Counted from the stretch's first letter, positions 1 through 10,560 are shown. The stretch is 64,000 nt of DNA from Euglena gracilis (GCA_039621445.1 CP154956.1:79976474-80040473); one strand, 5' to 3'. Made by a program: numbers and translations. The notes: generated by a model from the letters alone, not told the origin.

Positions 1-54
1 GTACAGGGCCCTCAGGCCCGCCCTGTTACTCCCAACTCTCTCTTTTGTTGTTCT
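1..54 (+). CDS. GT23-like glycosyltransferase, 3' end of exon (left copy)
   Basis: These bases are the last 54 of the exon seen whole at 61022-61244. The frame reads EYRALRP followed by a leucine-rich stretch and stops at a GTTAAG donor (GT at 55-56). The exon ends two bases into a codon, which joins in phase to the exon opening at 2598. The conserved FVATDD motif of this exon lies left of the window. See the entry at 61022 for function. Confidence 0.5.
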
Positions 55-336
55 GTTAAGTTCCTTTGGGTGGGTTTTCCGCCAAATCAGAAGTCGCATT
101 TGGCTTCTTTCAAAAGGAGTTTCCATGCAGCATTCATCCCCTGTGTTTTGTTTCAAGACCAATTGAACCGATTTGGGGGATATTGATCATCATCGTCATC
201 ATCACCATCATCATCATCTATTTTTATCATCATCGTCATTATTAGTATTGACATTATTATAATTCTCATTGTCATTGCTATCAGTAGTATTGTTATGATG
301 ATGTTGTTGTTGGTTGTTGTTGTTTCTGTTGTTGTT

Positions 337-500
337 GTTTGTTTGTTTGTTTGTTTGTTTGTTTGTTTGTTTGTTTGTTTGTTTGTTTGTTTGTTTGTTT
401 GTTTGTTTGTTTGTTTGTTTGTTTGTTTGTTTGTTTGTTTGTTTGTTTGTTTGTTTGTTTGTTTGTTGTTTGTTGTTTGTTGTTTGTTGTTTGTTGTTTT
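337..500. repeat. GTTT microsatellite grading into GTTGTTT
   Basis: A near-perfect run of GTTT units from about 337 to 466 is followed by GTTGTTT units. It lies in the intron of the left glycosyltransferase copy. The counterpart at 61533-61665 is much shorter and has an ATTG interruption. Open frames across it (VCLF or QTNK repeats) are composition artefacts. Confidence 0.97.
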
Positions 501-1974
501 TGGTGGTGGTGGTGGTGTTGGTGTTACATTTTGAGGGAATATGTTTGAAACAGTTGATCATCAGGACCCTTTGGAAGGCAGTCAACATCCTCCAAAGCTA
601 AGAGACAAGGTTTGGGGAAGGACAGCACCCCAACGACACCGTGGTGCACGTCACTCCTCCAAAAGAGCGTGGATTCAATCTGAAAGACGTTTCAAAAACC
701 AACCCTGCGTCCAGGGCATTCCGCCGACGAGCCACATGGATGGGTTCAACCCTTTGTTTTGAAACCTTGCTTTTTTTGGTTAGGATGCTCTGCTCCTCGA
801 GGCCTGGCAGAGGGAAATTATCGTGAAAACCATTTCTTGTGATGGGGCTAGTTTTGTTGTATTTTGTCTTCAAACTTATTATGGTCTTCACAAAACCAAT
901 GGGGAAAAGGTGGTTGTGGTTCTTCAGTGAGTCAGCTGACCCTTCACCCAGGACCCCCGGACGAATGTCTGTGAGAAAGAGCTTCCCTTGTCTGGGTGTG
1001 AAGAACACATGCATTTTGGATACAGATTGCTGCTGTCCCGGAAGTCATTGTTTGAATGGTGAGTGGTTTTCTTCAAAAGTTCCCACTGGGGTGGAAATCC
1101 CTCAGTGGGATTTCTACCCCAGAGGAAGTTGGGTCAGCAAACCGCCCTTTTCCAGCCCAAATCTTCCAGCATCCGACAGTTTGGCTTGAAATTTTTGGCC
1201 CTGCACATCCGGCAATGGTTGTAATCAAACCGATTTCCTGATCCACAACCACGAGTCCTTCATTTTGTGGAAAGTCATCAGTTGCACAAATGTCTGTCAA
1301 TGGCTGCCTCCAGCAGCAGTTGGATATTTTTGGGGGTAATTCTTGGTAACCAGATGTGTGACTATGGAGCCAAGTGCGAGATTTCAGTTGTGCTCGATGT
1401 TTGTTTCTTTTGAGTTGCTGTCTTTCTGAATTCGCACAAATTTTTACGATGTCCCGGAAAAAATGTCCCTCCTGTTGCATCCACATTGTGAAAAAGCCAA
1501 GCACAGTTTGTGCACAATTTGGAAGGGAGTAATAGTATTTATGCCTTCGTCCAACCAATAATATTTCTGGGGATATCATTTTGAATATTATTTTCCGAAG
1601 TGTTAAGTGGGTGGCATTGTGCCTGGCTGTGCCAGACAACGTGAGCCAAAGTTAATGAACCATCATATTTTTCTCTTGGCTGCTGCCTCAGTTCAGCCTC
1701 AGCCATGGCCAACCACCAAATTCATCTAACCTCAACAGCCGTCTGCTGCATTGAGATTTTTCCCTTTCTGTCATGGTTTGTCGCCACACCCCTCCATGGC
1801 ACGCACCTCCTCCAAATACCACCACTGTCTGGCCAGACTTTGCAAGATGGGGATGTGGCTGACCCCCCCGTGGCCAAAAGCTGCAGGAATTCCATCGTCG
1901 GGGAGGCGATGGAAGAAAAATGTTGCACACACCAAGCGAACCAGGCTTCTTTTTAAGGAAGTGCGCACCCCCCT

Positions 1975-2108
1975 CGGGGGGGGGGGTGCTATGGGCAGGC
2001 AAAGGGGTAGGGCACTTTTGACCCCTTGGGGGGCCGGTAGGGTTTGGGATGGGTTGAGCCATAGCACACCCCGGGGGGGGAGTGCCTGCTGTGGGCAGGC
2101 ACCCATAG
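1975..2108. repeat. GGCAGGCA foldback module
   Basis: A G tract leads into GGTGCTATGGGCAGGCA. The right end holds an almost perfect hairpin, GTGCCTGC, short loop, GGCAGGCAC (about 2080-2101), followed by CCATAG. Related words flank the module at 50026-50715 and recur in the duplicate at 63340-63465. No coding content. Confidence 0.6.
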
Positions 2109-2110
2109 TA

Positions 2111-2311
2111 AAACCCCCTCCCAAATAACACCCCCCCCCAAATAACACCCCCCCCTCGGGGGCCGATTTCGAGCGCCCAAATAACACCCCCCCCCCTGTT
2201 TTCCTTTGGTTTTCCATGTAAAAATAACACCCCCCCCAAATAACACCCCCCCCGGGGGGCCCAGTTCGGGTGCCCAAATAACACACCGGGGGGGTGTTAT
2301 TTGGGGGGGTT
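2111..2311. mobile_element. TA-flanked C-tract foldback element (AAATAACACC word)
   Basis: The element begins AAACCCCC and ends GGGGGGGTT, with TA on both sides (2109-2110 and 2312-2313). Inside, the word CCAAATAACACC recurs about six times directly, with one inverted copy at the right end, separated by C tracts. It lies about 290 bases upstream of the exon at 2598. The duplicate copy (63468-63702) carries a different number of words. No ORF supports a transposase, so it would be non-autonomous. Confidence 0.6.
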
Positions 2312-2597
2312 TACTGGGCACCGCTTCTCCCCCCAGGGTTGGTAAAAAGAAGCCTGAAATGCACAGACAAACACGCACAGAGACACATTGCAGACAAGCT
2401 TTTTAAAAAGGAGTTTGAAAATCATCTGATGTCATGCAACAAAGAAAACAATATTCTTGTCCCCTCGGCTGGTGTCTCTAAAAATATCCAATTGATTTTG
2501 TATCAATGTGGAGGTCATCATTCCAGCCTGTCCCATAAATTTTTTGAACCAAGTGACTGGTCCACCAGAAAACGAAACATGATTACCTTTTAAACAG

Positions 2598-2805
2598 AGC
2601 GGTCAAAAAACTTGCTGCGCATGGAACACGAGGTGCCCTGTTGACAGTCCGGCACCAGCATTACATGAAGTTCTTTGTGGAGTTGCACGCCATGGCCAAC
2701 GCGAAGTACTTCATTGGCACGTGGCGCAGCAACGTGTGCCACGTGGCGTATTACATCCGGTGGAGGCATTCCCCGGACACCTTCTTCTTCATCGACTCTG
2801 GTCAG
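2598..2805 (+). CDS. GT23-like glycosyltransferase, conserved C-terminal catalytic exon (left copy)
   Basis: An acceptor (TTTTAAACAG, AG at 2596-2597) opens a 208-base exon closed by a CAG/GTCAGT donor at 2805/2806. The first base completes a codon begun at base 54; the exon ends in phase 0. The peptide contains VELHAMANAKYFIGTW and then RSNVCHVAYYIR, ending FFFIDSGQ. This is the pattern of alpha-1,6-fucosyltransferase (FUT8/GT23) domains, where an acidic residue plus LH precedes a T-x-x-S-x-V-C-x-V-A-Y segment that binds GDP-fucose. The product would act on glycans in the secretory pathway. No downstream exon was recognised between 2806 and 4300. Confidence 0.55.
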
Positions 2806-4300
2806 GTCAGTCTGCAGCACATTTGCAAAGATTTGGGGTGGGGACAACCCCCTTTTATAAATCTTCCACACGATCTGGTTTCGTTGGTCAGCCGAAGGGG
2901 GGTTATAAGAGGGAGGGTAATAAGTCAAGAATTGATTGGTGAAGTGCCAACTCCCAAAATGACCCCCCCCCCAAAACCAAATTGGCAAATTTTGGCAAAT
3001 TTTGTCAAAAATGCCATTGTTGATTCCAAAAATTACCAAAAAAAAGCAGTGGAGCTATTTGGCATTTCGCGATCCTTCAGGCCCCAAAAGGCCCAAAATA
3101 AAAATGGCCGTTTTTCAGGCAGGAGTTAAGGGAAACCCAAATATGGTCAGACAGGGCTCCAAGGGCATCATTTGATGTTTAAACATTTTCTTTCATTTTG
3201 CTTCATTTTCGAGATAATTAAAGTTGCGTGTGTTTTTTTTGTCGCATTTTGGACCAAAATGGTCCAAAAAGGGCCAAATAAAAGGCGTCAAAAATGAGGA
3301 TGCGGATTCAGGGTGTCTCTTTGTCCAGCCATACAATCACCAGACAGCCAGGCACTGTTGCATAAGACATTGTGCAGGCTTGAATTCTTCTTTTGGACCC
3401 GTGGGCGATTTGGCAGGGTTGCGGAGCCTTTTTTCCCCAAAAATATCCAAAAAATATTTCCAAAAATCCACGTTTTCTTGCGAGCTTCGGCCATTTCTGG
3501 GTCAAAAAAGTCGATTTTCCCGAATTTTCTCCAAAATAACGGGGAATCAAAAGGAAATGGCTTTTTTTCGCCTGTTTTCAGATTCCAGTCAGTCCAGCCG
3601 GCAGCCGGGATGGAACTGGGGGGTTCAGCCGGCACCTGTTTCAAGCTGGCCGGTTGGACCTCCCTGGGGATCTTTAAGAAATTCCCTGAACATGGTTTCC
3701 ATTTGACGAGACCTCTAATTTCAGATGGTCTTCTCATTTTTTTCTGAGGCATTTTCATCGTCTTGGGGGGGGGACATTTTTTGGACGTCGGTCAGTGGAA
3801 AGATTTGGGGAGATTGGTTAGTTCCGTGGAAGTTTCCAGAAGACCTGCACTATCACGCCGCGGTCAGAACAAATGGTCATCGAAACTGCAATTCAAGAGG
3901 TGGCTCACCTAAATCGTCAACTGAACGCAAGTTCACATGCAACCAGCAACCAACGCGTGCAGGACGACAACGAAACGTCGGGAAGGCCTCAAAATGACAT
4001 CGCGCTCTAAGTTGATTGCTATTTCAGTCACTCTTTTCTTGACGCATATGTCGCTTCACACATCGCCTTGTCTACCGACAGTGCGCCCAAATTTCTAAAT
4101 AATTATAAATCCCATCCATCCAAATTCTCATAAAATAGTCGCACATTTCCTCGCCTTGTCCACCGATGGCGCGAACAGCAAAACACAGGTAAGCTGCCCA
4201 AAAATTTTCGACCTCGAGGAGCAAAAAAGAGACCTCAAGAAGCATGAAAACGCTGCAAGGATGCAGCTGCCAGAGAAGATTTTAGGACCCCCTTGCTCCA
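2806..4300. other. Non-coding or unrecognised stretch downstream of the left exon
   Basis: It holds C-tract patches (2890-2970), GGCCAAAA-rich DNA, and at 3140-3220 a diverged fragment of the 200-base repeat unit seen at 19.7-20.3 kb (GGGCTCCAAGGGC, then CTTCATTTTCGAGATAATT). Open frames at 3224-3758 show no recognisable domain. No exon with convincing boundaries was found. Confidence 0.5.
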
Positions 4301-5400
4301 CACTTTGGTGTGAATGGACCTGCCTTTTCCCGCCGGCCACCGTCACACTCCCTCAAAAAAAAACCGAGCAGGGTGGAAGGAACAACTAGGGAGAAGCACA
4401 AAGGCCGTGCGCCAAAGTTGGCTGGTCCGAGGTGTCGGTGGCTTCTTGCCCCTGGGGGGGTGGGCTCCAGCCCCTCTGCCCCCCCCGGCCTCATTTTCTG
4501 AGCGAGGGCTTTTGAAGACAAACTCTGGTTTACTGGCCGGGGGGGTCGGGCCCACAAGGCCTACGCGCCTCGCGCTCGGTGACTCTTCCTCCACTGTCGG
4601 TGCTCCTCGAGGGGGTGCATTTGCGAGGCCAATCTTGCACTGTAATTAGGAGGGCCAGGGCATTTTCAAAGGCACCTTGGGGAGCAAGTCGCTGGTAGTG
4701 GGCTTCGATAGCCTCCGGCCTCCTTACCCGTGCCCATTTCAAAAGTTCTTAGGCAGAAGTGCCCAATTTTTCAGTAAACCAACTCCATCCCACTCTGGCG
4801 GCGCGGGCTCGCACTCCCTCGTGGCAGACCGAAAAGGGAGGACTGGACACCGACGGCGGAGCACAAAGACCTTGCGAGGCCATGCCTTGCTCGCCGGCGG
4901 TTTGCTTTGATTGCTCTAATGCGCTGGGTTAGGAGGTTCCGCTTTGTGCCGCCTCGCCGGAGTTGGCTGACGATGCTGCTCCGACTTGGCGACGTGACTT
5001 CTTGCCCCTGGGGTGGTCCCCCCCTCTGCCCCCCTGGCCCCCATTTTCTGACGAGGGCTTTTGAAGACAAATTTTTGACATGGGTGGGCCGTCGGGCTCA
5101 CAAGGTATTTGTGCTTCGCCCTCGGTGTCCTTTCCTCCCTGGTCGTTTTGCCTCGAGGGAGTACGAGACACCTCGGGCTCCGCACTTTGCCCTTGTGAGG
5201 CCAGATTGTGCACTGAAATTAGGGGGGCCATGACATTCTCTAAAGCACCTTGGGCACCAAGTCGTTGGTAATGGGCTGTAAAAGCTTCTTCTGACCAATT
5301 TCACAAACTTCTTGGGCAGAAAGGCCGATTTTTTTGAGTAAACCAACTCCTGCCCCTCTGGTGGAGTGTGCCCCCCACACCTGGGGGGTACCCCTTGCTT
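4300..5400. repeat. Tandem partial duplication at the 3' end of a YR retroelement
   Basis: Two diverged copies in the same orientation, about 4440-4800 and 4985-5350, share landmarks in the same order: TTCTTGCCCCTGGGG, GAGGGCTTTTGAAGACAAA, a CTCGG / CTTCCTCC segment, GCACTGTAATTAG or GCACTGAAATTAG, CAAGTCG.TGGTA and GTAAACCAACTCC. On the minus strand both encode the end of a recombinase-like protein. Part of the same sequence (CGCCGGAGTTGGCTGA, and the GGAGGAAGGGACACC to CGAGGTGTC segment) recurs at 28330-28400 and 30285-30570, so it is a dispersed terminal region. Confidence 0.6.
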
Positions 5401-5880
5401 GGCCAAAAATTATTTTGTGATAGAAGCCACGGTGTCTGCACTTATGGCCCTGAAGGGGGGTTTTACTGAAATCAGAAAGGGCCCCCAGCTCTGACGAAAG
5501 AACGTGTGGCAGCCGCATAAGACATCATTAAATGAAAGCGGCTGATTTATGGACACTGGGGTATAGACAACCCTTTCCCACTTGTGAATTTTTTTGCCTG
5601 TTACACTTAATTTTGACGTCCGGTGCCCTTTCCAACACACTGGTGGTTCGTTTAATTTGTTCCAAGTCAGAGGATCTGTATAAACAGAGGGTTCGTGAGC
5701 AAAAAAAAAAAGCTGTGTGAGCAGTGTACAAATATCAGTGGACATTGGGGCCTTGGCCATCCCCAGGAGGACTGGGAGGAGATCCCAAAATGCCCCGTAC
5801 TTCTCCAGATTTTGGACCCAAAGTTCCTTGTAAGGGGCCAACAGGGTGTGAAATCTTAGCCCACCAAACCCAGGAGTCAA
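5240..5880 (-). pseudogene. Tyrosine recombinase of a degraded YR retrotransposon
   Basis: Read on the minus strand, two adjoining open segments (5880-5410 and 5518-5240) form the catalytic half of a tyrosine recombinase. The strongest match is HSTRGAGVGLLKKIG at about 5370-5326. It carries the H-x-x-R catalytic motif in the HSTRGA context typical of DIRS/Ngaro-type recombinases, preceded by ISADTVASI and followed by LSAQEVCEIG. The reading frame changes near 5420-5470, so the gene is broken. The catalytic tyrosine region is not clear. It follows RNase H and post-RNase H segments further right, the usual RT-RH-domain-YR order of DIRS-like elements. Confidence 0.6.
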
Positions 5881-5999
5881 AAGCGTAGCACTGTATGCAC
5901 TACGGGCTTGTCCCTCGGAAAATTGTAAATAGTTGTATTAAAGCGTCAGCCACTTGGTCTGTGGTGGTTTCAGGGGACGACCCCCACTTGCTCCAGAAT

Positions 6000-6700
6000 T
6001 ACCCACTGAAGTGCAGAAGAACTCTGATAACGTTATAAACTGGGGTTTCTCCCCAGTAAATCGTCAATGGTTTTAACCTGAATTTGTTTCCCATCCAATA
6101 TTTGCCAGAGCAAATCATGCAAAACAGGGGCCACCTTTGGGGTGGCATTTTTTTTCCCCGCTGCAATTGATGATCATACCCTTGTAGGGGATGATTTTCG
6201 GGCAGGGGGTCCCTGGAACTTTCATTTTTATTAATTGGCGTCACCAGGTGGCTGAATCCCAGTAGGGGGTGACATTCAATCAAAACTTTGGTCTGGGGAA
6301 ACATTTTCAACCTGGGCAGAATTTTTTGCATTATTGACTATGGGGGGTTGGCATAAAGATCCCCCATGTTGTCCAGTTAACATTGTAAGGATTTGCTGCT
6401 GCTCCTCCCAGTGGGGCCATCTGGAAACGAAATTACGTAGTTTTTTGTTGCCTGGGAAGGCAAATAAATCTGTTTCAAAGTTATGAAATTTTGGAAATGC
6501 TGTCTTAACCTTTGAAAAAGTTGGGGATCTAAGGAGTAATCCCTTGTCCATTTCCCATCTGCTTATGGGGTCTGCCAGGCATTCGTTTGAAGGCACCCGG
6601 TTGACTTGGAGGTTTACTTTGTGCTCTATGCACCATTTGAAAATGGTATTAGCATTTTGTTGAACGGTTCTTTCTGCATTTTGAGGGGTTTACTTTTTGT
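6000..6700 (-). pseudogene. RNase H end and following domain of a degraded YR retrotransposon
   Basis: On the minus strand the peptide runs NANTIFKWCIEHKVNLQV, then VPSNECLADPISR, then DLFAFPGNKKLRNFVSR and QPPI. An N-x-x-AD-x-x-SR end of RNase H followed by DLFA..x..NxxLxxFxSR and a PP motif is the signature seen downstream of RT/RNase H in YR retroelements. The frame shifts near 6320 into KILPRLKMFPQTKVLIE. Upstream (6700-7040) is a more decayed probable RNase H stretch. With 5240-5880 this makes one old element on the minus strand, about 7.04 to 4.44 kb. Confidence 0.55.
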
Positions 6701-7039
6701 CTGGCATTGCACCATTTGATTTTGGATTGCTGCACTTTGAGCTCGTTCACATTTGAAAATGGTATTTTTTGACCTGGTTTTCTGCACCCCCCAGTGGTCT
6801 TTTTTGTCTACGGACACTGTTTCCGGTTTGATCAAATTTTCACAGTTTTTTGCTGCTCTGAGCTTTCACTGTAAAATGGAGTATTTTTTGCAAAAATTCC
6901 TGAGCAATTACTCCTGTGCGGATGTCGACTCCCCCCCAGACATGGTGAAAACCCTTTTCTTGGTTCTTGGTTTTTTTTTCTCGGCTTTCTGTTTGAGGGG
7001 GCTGGCTTTTTCCAAGCTTCATTCTCAGAATTGATTTTT

Positions 7040-8050
7040 GTCTTCAGGTTCTTCCGAGCACAAACAATTTTTTTTTTGTAATCTTTGATTTCAAAGAACC
7101 CTGTGTGTGAGATATGTTGGGGGGGTTTTCGATTTGTTAGCTTAACTAGGAATTTGCACTGTTCCTACCGACCGGAAAAATTCACCGACAGGTCCAGGAA
7201 ATTCGAGTTAAAGCAAAGGGGTTCAGGCTTCAAAGGCCTACCCACAGAACCTTTTCCGAAAATTCGACTGAAATCCAAAAATGGAATTTCCCAAGCCCCA
7301 GACCATTTTAGGTCAAATTGTTGGTTAAGGACCCACTCCCCCACAAAATCTCGAAAACGACGACCGAACGAAACAACTTTCACCCCTCCTGACCCCGCAC
7401 CCCCGAACGCAACGGGGGGTCACCCCCCCCCCCCCCCCCTCGCTCACCCCCGCACGACCATCACCCACAACGGGGGTGCGGTCGGTCTTTTTCAATGTCG
7501 ATGGTCCAGTTCCACCCCACTTCCGTTTTGAACCACTCGATGGAGTGCCGCGCGTGTATGTGTAAGTCGTGTGTTGTTAATGTGGCTGGGTGTCAAACAA
7601 AGAAGAGAGGGGGGGGGGGCGTAACTTGGTAGGTCGTGTCACGCCCGGTCTTGCCTAGGGTTGCGTCGCAACTCGAAAGTTGCACGGCAAGCCTCGACAA
7701 GGACCATCCACAACACCCAAATCTGATTTTTGGATTTTTTTTGCGGCTTTTTTTGTCATTCTTAGGGAACTCTCCGACTTTTTTGAGATCGCGTTTTTTG
7801 TAAGTCGACTTTTTTGAATCAACACTTTTTTGAGGAACCGGTTTTTGGTCAATTCCACCTCATTATCCTTCCAAATTAACCTTGAATGTTTTGTGTGTTC
7901 GTGTGTCTCTCGATCTGTTACCCGCTGCAGACGAGTACCAAAAATCAAAAGATCTAAAAAGAAAGCGACCCCGCAGCCCGCGGGACCGATTCCCCACGAA
8001 ACTTGTGCGCACTTGTGGGCAAAAACTGAAAAACGGAGAAAACCCCTTGA
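7040..8050. other. Region 3' of the chromovirus integrase; possible LTR area
   Basis: The integrase stops at about 8055 reading leftwards, so a polypurine tract and 3' LTR would be expected here. A C tract at about 7425-7445 (G-rich on the minus strand) is a possible polypurine tract, but no second LTR is available to confirm it because the 5' part lies beyond the N gap. A G tract occurs at 7611-7619. No other gene was recognised. Confidence 0.3.
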
Positions 8051-8054
8051 CTTC

Positions 8055-8996
8055 TCAAACGGAACCCTCCCGAATTCTCTTTTTAAAATACGCCATGAGG
8101 TCGATTTTCAAATTTGCTTCCTCGGCGTAAACAAAAAATTCTCGGGCGTAACGATGGAAAAAATGCCCGATGGGTTCCCAAGTGTTATCCGACTCATCCC
8201 AACCCTTCCATTTCACAAGAAATTGCCATTGTCCATTTGGACCTTTTCTATGTGAAATAATTTTTTCCACAACATATTCTCCGGGGGTAGCTTCCACATC
8301 CTCGGTTTCGCTTTGGTAAAAATTCAATGGTAGGGGTTCTCCAACGAATTTGTCTTCCACATGCAATTTCAATTGTGTGATGTGCACGCTTTGCATTACA
8401 CCAGGTTTCACCTCAATCTGGTATGAACCTTGACCCAAACGTCGTATAACCTCACAAGGACCCAACCAACGGCTTTTCACGTTTGCTTGCAAATTGGATG
8501 GACGCAAATACCAAACTTTCTGCCCGATGTCCAAAATTGGTTTTTCAGCCCTTTGAGAGTTCAAAGCCTCAAAACGTTGTAAATGAAGGGCATTCAATTT
8601 TTCAGCAATTTTTGAATCCAACTCGGACATTCTTTTGAAAAAATCTGAGGCTTCCTCCGCTTCGCGGGGAATGGGAAGAGGAAAACCGGCCAATGGCATG
8701 TTTCGTCCAAAAACAATTTCGTAGGGGGACAAGCCACTTGGCCCAGGGATGTTATGAAATTTCCTCCTCACCAATGGCAAAATTTCAACCCAATTTGTGT
8801 CCATCTCGTCGCAAACTTTTCGAAGCCATGTTTTGAATTCCTTTCCTTGCACTTCCGCCCTACCGTTGGCTTGATGGTGATACGCTTGCGCCTTTGCGCT
8901 TCGTATCCCCATGCAACCGCACATCGTGAGCCACCAAGCCCCTGAAAATTGGGGGCCTTGGTCACTCGTGATGACCGTTGGCAAGCCAAATAAATC
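8055..8996 (-). mobile_element. Ty3/gypsy chromovirus integrase with chromodomain (partial)
   Basis: A long minus-strand frame, open into the assembly gap at 8997, encodes the C-terminal part of a Ty3/gypsy polyprotein. From the gap: SDQGPQF with the second catalytic Asp of the DDE core, HHQANGRAE with the catalytic Glu, PYEIVFGRNMPL, a GPY/F-like segment (RWLGPCEVI then GSYQIEV), and a chromodomain (YVVEKIIS, QFLVKWKGW, NTWEPIGHF) before the stop. The chromodomain places it among chromoviruses, whose chromodomain targets integration through histone marks. The frame is intact over about 310 codons, suggesting a fairly young copy. The first catalytic Asp, RT, protease and gag are not in the window. 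Confidence 0.93.
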
Positions 8997-9009
8997 NNNN
9001 NNNNNNNNN
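8997..9009. other. Assembly gap of 13 Ns
   Basis: Thirteen Ns interrupt the retrotransposon frame. The next bases are TA/CT microsatellite unrelated to a gypsy polyprotein, so missing length or a misjoin is likely here. Confidence 1.
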
Positions 9010-9078
9010 GATATCTATATCTCTATATATCTCTCTCTATTAGATATATATACCCCCCCGCCCCCAGGTTAAACTATT

Positions 9079-9224
9079 GGGACCCCCCCGGGGGGGCCAG
9101 TAAATTAGCCTTGCCCTATGTATATATATATATATGTATATATATGTATATGTATATATATATATAATATATATGTATATATATATGGCAAGGCTAATTT
9201 ACTGCCCCTGGGGGCGGGGGTCCC
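9079..9224. mobile_element. Foldback element with TA-repeat loop
   Basis: Left arm: GGGACCCCCCC, a G tract, then CCAGTAAATTAGCCTTGCC. Right arm: the inverse, GGCAAGGCTAATTTACTG followed by GGGGGCGGGGGTCCC. The loop is a TATATGTA microsatellite of about 70 bases. Such a palindrome would fold into a cruciform. No ORF. Confidence 0.65.
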
Positions 9225-9289
9225 GCTTCTTTCACCAACCCCAAATTTCGGTTTTCACGCCCCGACGCGCCGCCTTTCCGCTGGTTCCG

Positions 9290-9510
9290 GGATCGGGGTT
9301 GGGGTTAAAATAAGGGATAGGGTAAGGGTTGCGATTTGGGATAAAAGTTGGGCCGAAACCGGGTCGAAATTCACATAAAAGATTGGACCGGAAATTCGTT
9401 CGAGATTCGGCCGGAATCCGGTCCAACCGCCGAATTTCCCCCATCCCCCGACCCCTTCACCCGAACCCGAACCCGAATCCAAACCCAAACCCTAACCCTA
9501 ATCCTGAAAA
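9290..9510. repeat. Convergent degenerate telomere-like repeats
   Basis: The left part (9293-9330) has degenerate G-strand units such as GGGGTTGGGGTTA, AAGGGATAGGG and TAAGGGTT. The right part (9462-9508) has C-strand units CCCGAACCCGAA, CCAAACCC and CCCTAACCCTAA. The centre holds an imperfect hairpin (TTGGACCGG facing CCGGTCCAA, 9384-9425). The G-then-C order is that of a head-to-head telomere junction, but the arrays are short and diverged. Confidence 0.55.
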
Positions 9511-9634
9511 TAACCCCATAGTATCCCCGCCAGCGAAAAATTTTTCCGGTAGTAGGTGGGTTTCCCCAGGGAAAACCCAAGGGGGTCCCAGTAGTTTCAC
9601 CTGGGCGGCGGAAGTCCCCGGTAGGTACCACTAC

Positions 9635-9765
9635 TGGGACCCCCCCGGGGGGGGGGGCCAGTAAATTAGCCTTGCCATATATATGTATGTATATATATAC
9701 ATATACATATACATATATATATGTATATATATATATGTATGCATATATATACATATATACATATA

Positions 9766-9822
<57 letters not shown>

Positions 9823-9830
9823 TACTTTTC
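9635..9830. mobile_element. Half copy of the TA-loop foldback element
   Basis: GGGACCCCCCC, a G tract and CCAGTAAATTAGCCTTGCC repeat the left arm of the element at 9079. A longer TA/ATGT microsatellite runs to about 9826, but no right arm follows; unrelated sequence (ACTTTTCGGAGACTG) begins instead. The element is one-sided or truncated. Confidence 0.6.
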
Positions 9831-10435
9831 GGAGACTGTGTAAATTCCGGCGTTGCAAGACAGTCAAAATTGAGCAAGTCTTTGCCACCTGCGGAACAGG
9901 TGCGATTGATTCAATGACGGCCGACGGGGTGTGGGCCGATGATCATCCGACCCCATCCACCCAGGATCGACTTGTTTTCCTCTTTTGCCACTTGGTGGTG
10001 TGCATTTGCTGGCTAGTTTTTTGAAGTTGCCACCTTTTTGCAACAGGGTCACGTTGTTCAAGCCAAATTGAAGGAAGGAGTGGTGTGCCAAGTTGAATCC
10101 CCATTGGCTGCCAATACATCTCTTCTTTTGAACACAGGTGTATTAGGGGTTGTACCATTCCATCGATGTGGAGGATTTCTCAATCGTGATGCAACACGCT
10201 CGCCTGAAGCAACCAAAGGTTTCCAACACTTGTCGACACTAATGATGGATGACTAATGGGTCCAGGCTTCTTTTCAGGAAAGTCCCTCCCCAGGTGTCTG
10301 GGGGTGGGGCATTTTCAACCCCCCCAGGGGTTAGGGTTTGGGGGGTACCCTCACCCCCCTTTTGCCCCCCGATTGGCTTATTGACCTCCACAAAAAAAGG
10401 GCGCGGAAAACGAAAGTCCAAATTTCGACTATATC
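9830..10435. other. No recognisable gene
   Basis: Mixed-composition DNA with a C/G module at about 10270-10380 (AGGTGTCTGGGGG and ACCCCCCAGGGG type words around GGGTTAGGGTTT). Open frames here have no recognisable domain. Confidence 0.5.
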
Positions 10436-10449
10436 GAGAACTGTGTCCA

Positions 10450-10560
10450 AAACGCCGGTTCGGGCGTGAAACCTGTGCCTAGGACGCCGGTTCCGGCGTT
10501 TGGCACACAGTTTTTGAAACCGTGTATTGGGGGCTCTGGTTTCACGCCCGAACCGGCGGC
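10450..10560. repeat. Foldback with CGCCGGTTC word
   Basis: AACGCCGGTTCGGGCGTG (about 10451-10468) is inverted at about 10532-10548 (CACGCCCGAACCGGCG), and a central GACGCCGGTTCCGGCGTT is itself palindromic. The same ACGCCGGTTC core recurs at 24.06-24.17 and 24.87-25.01 kb. Confidence 0.6.

Larger units (their letters stand above)
1..2610. repeat. Left copy of a long direct duplication
   Basis: Bases 1 to about 2608 match 61191 to 64000 almost base for base in the same orientation. Differences are mainly scattered substitutions, microsatellite length, C-tract length, and about 184 bases (61713-61900) absent here. The copy begins inside a glycosyltransferase exon and runs through its downstream intron to the next exon. 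Both window edges truncate the duplication, so its true size is unknown. Confidence 0.95.

Noticed and set aside
214-588. Frames with QTNK or VCLF repeats in the GTTT microsatellite
   Set aside because: Six-frame openness is produced by the 4-base repeat; no codon bias or domain, and the locus is an intron of the glycosyltransferase.
598-1014. 138-codon minus-strand frame conserved in both copies of the duplication (also 61955-62371)
   Set aside because: Conservation is explained by recent duplication of the whole segment; the frame is antisense within an intron and shows no domain.
7100-7422. LTR of the chromovirus
   Set aside because: Position is plausible but there is no second LTR, no clear TG...CA pair and no confirmed polypurine tract, so it is only mentioned in the region entry.
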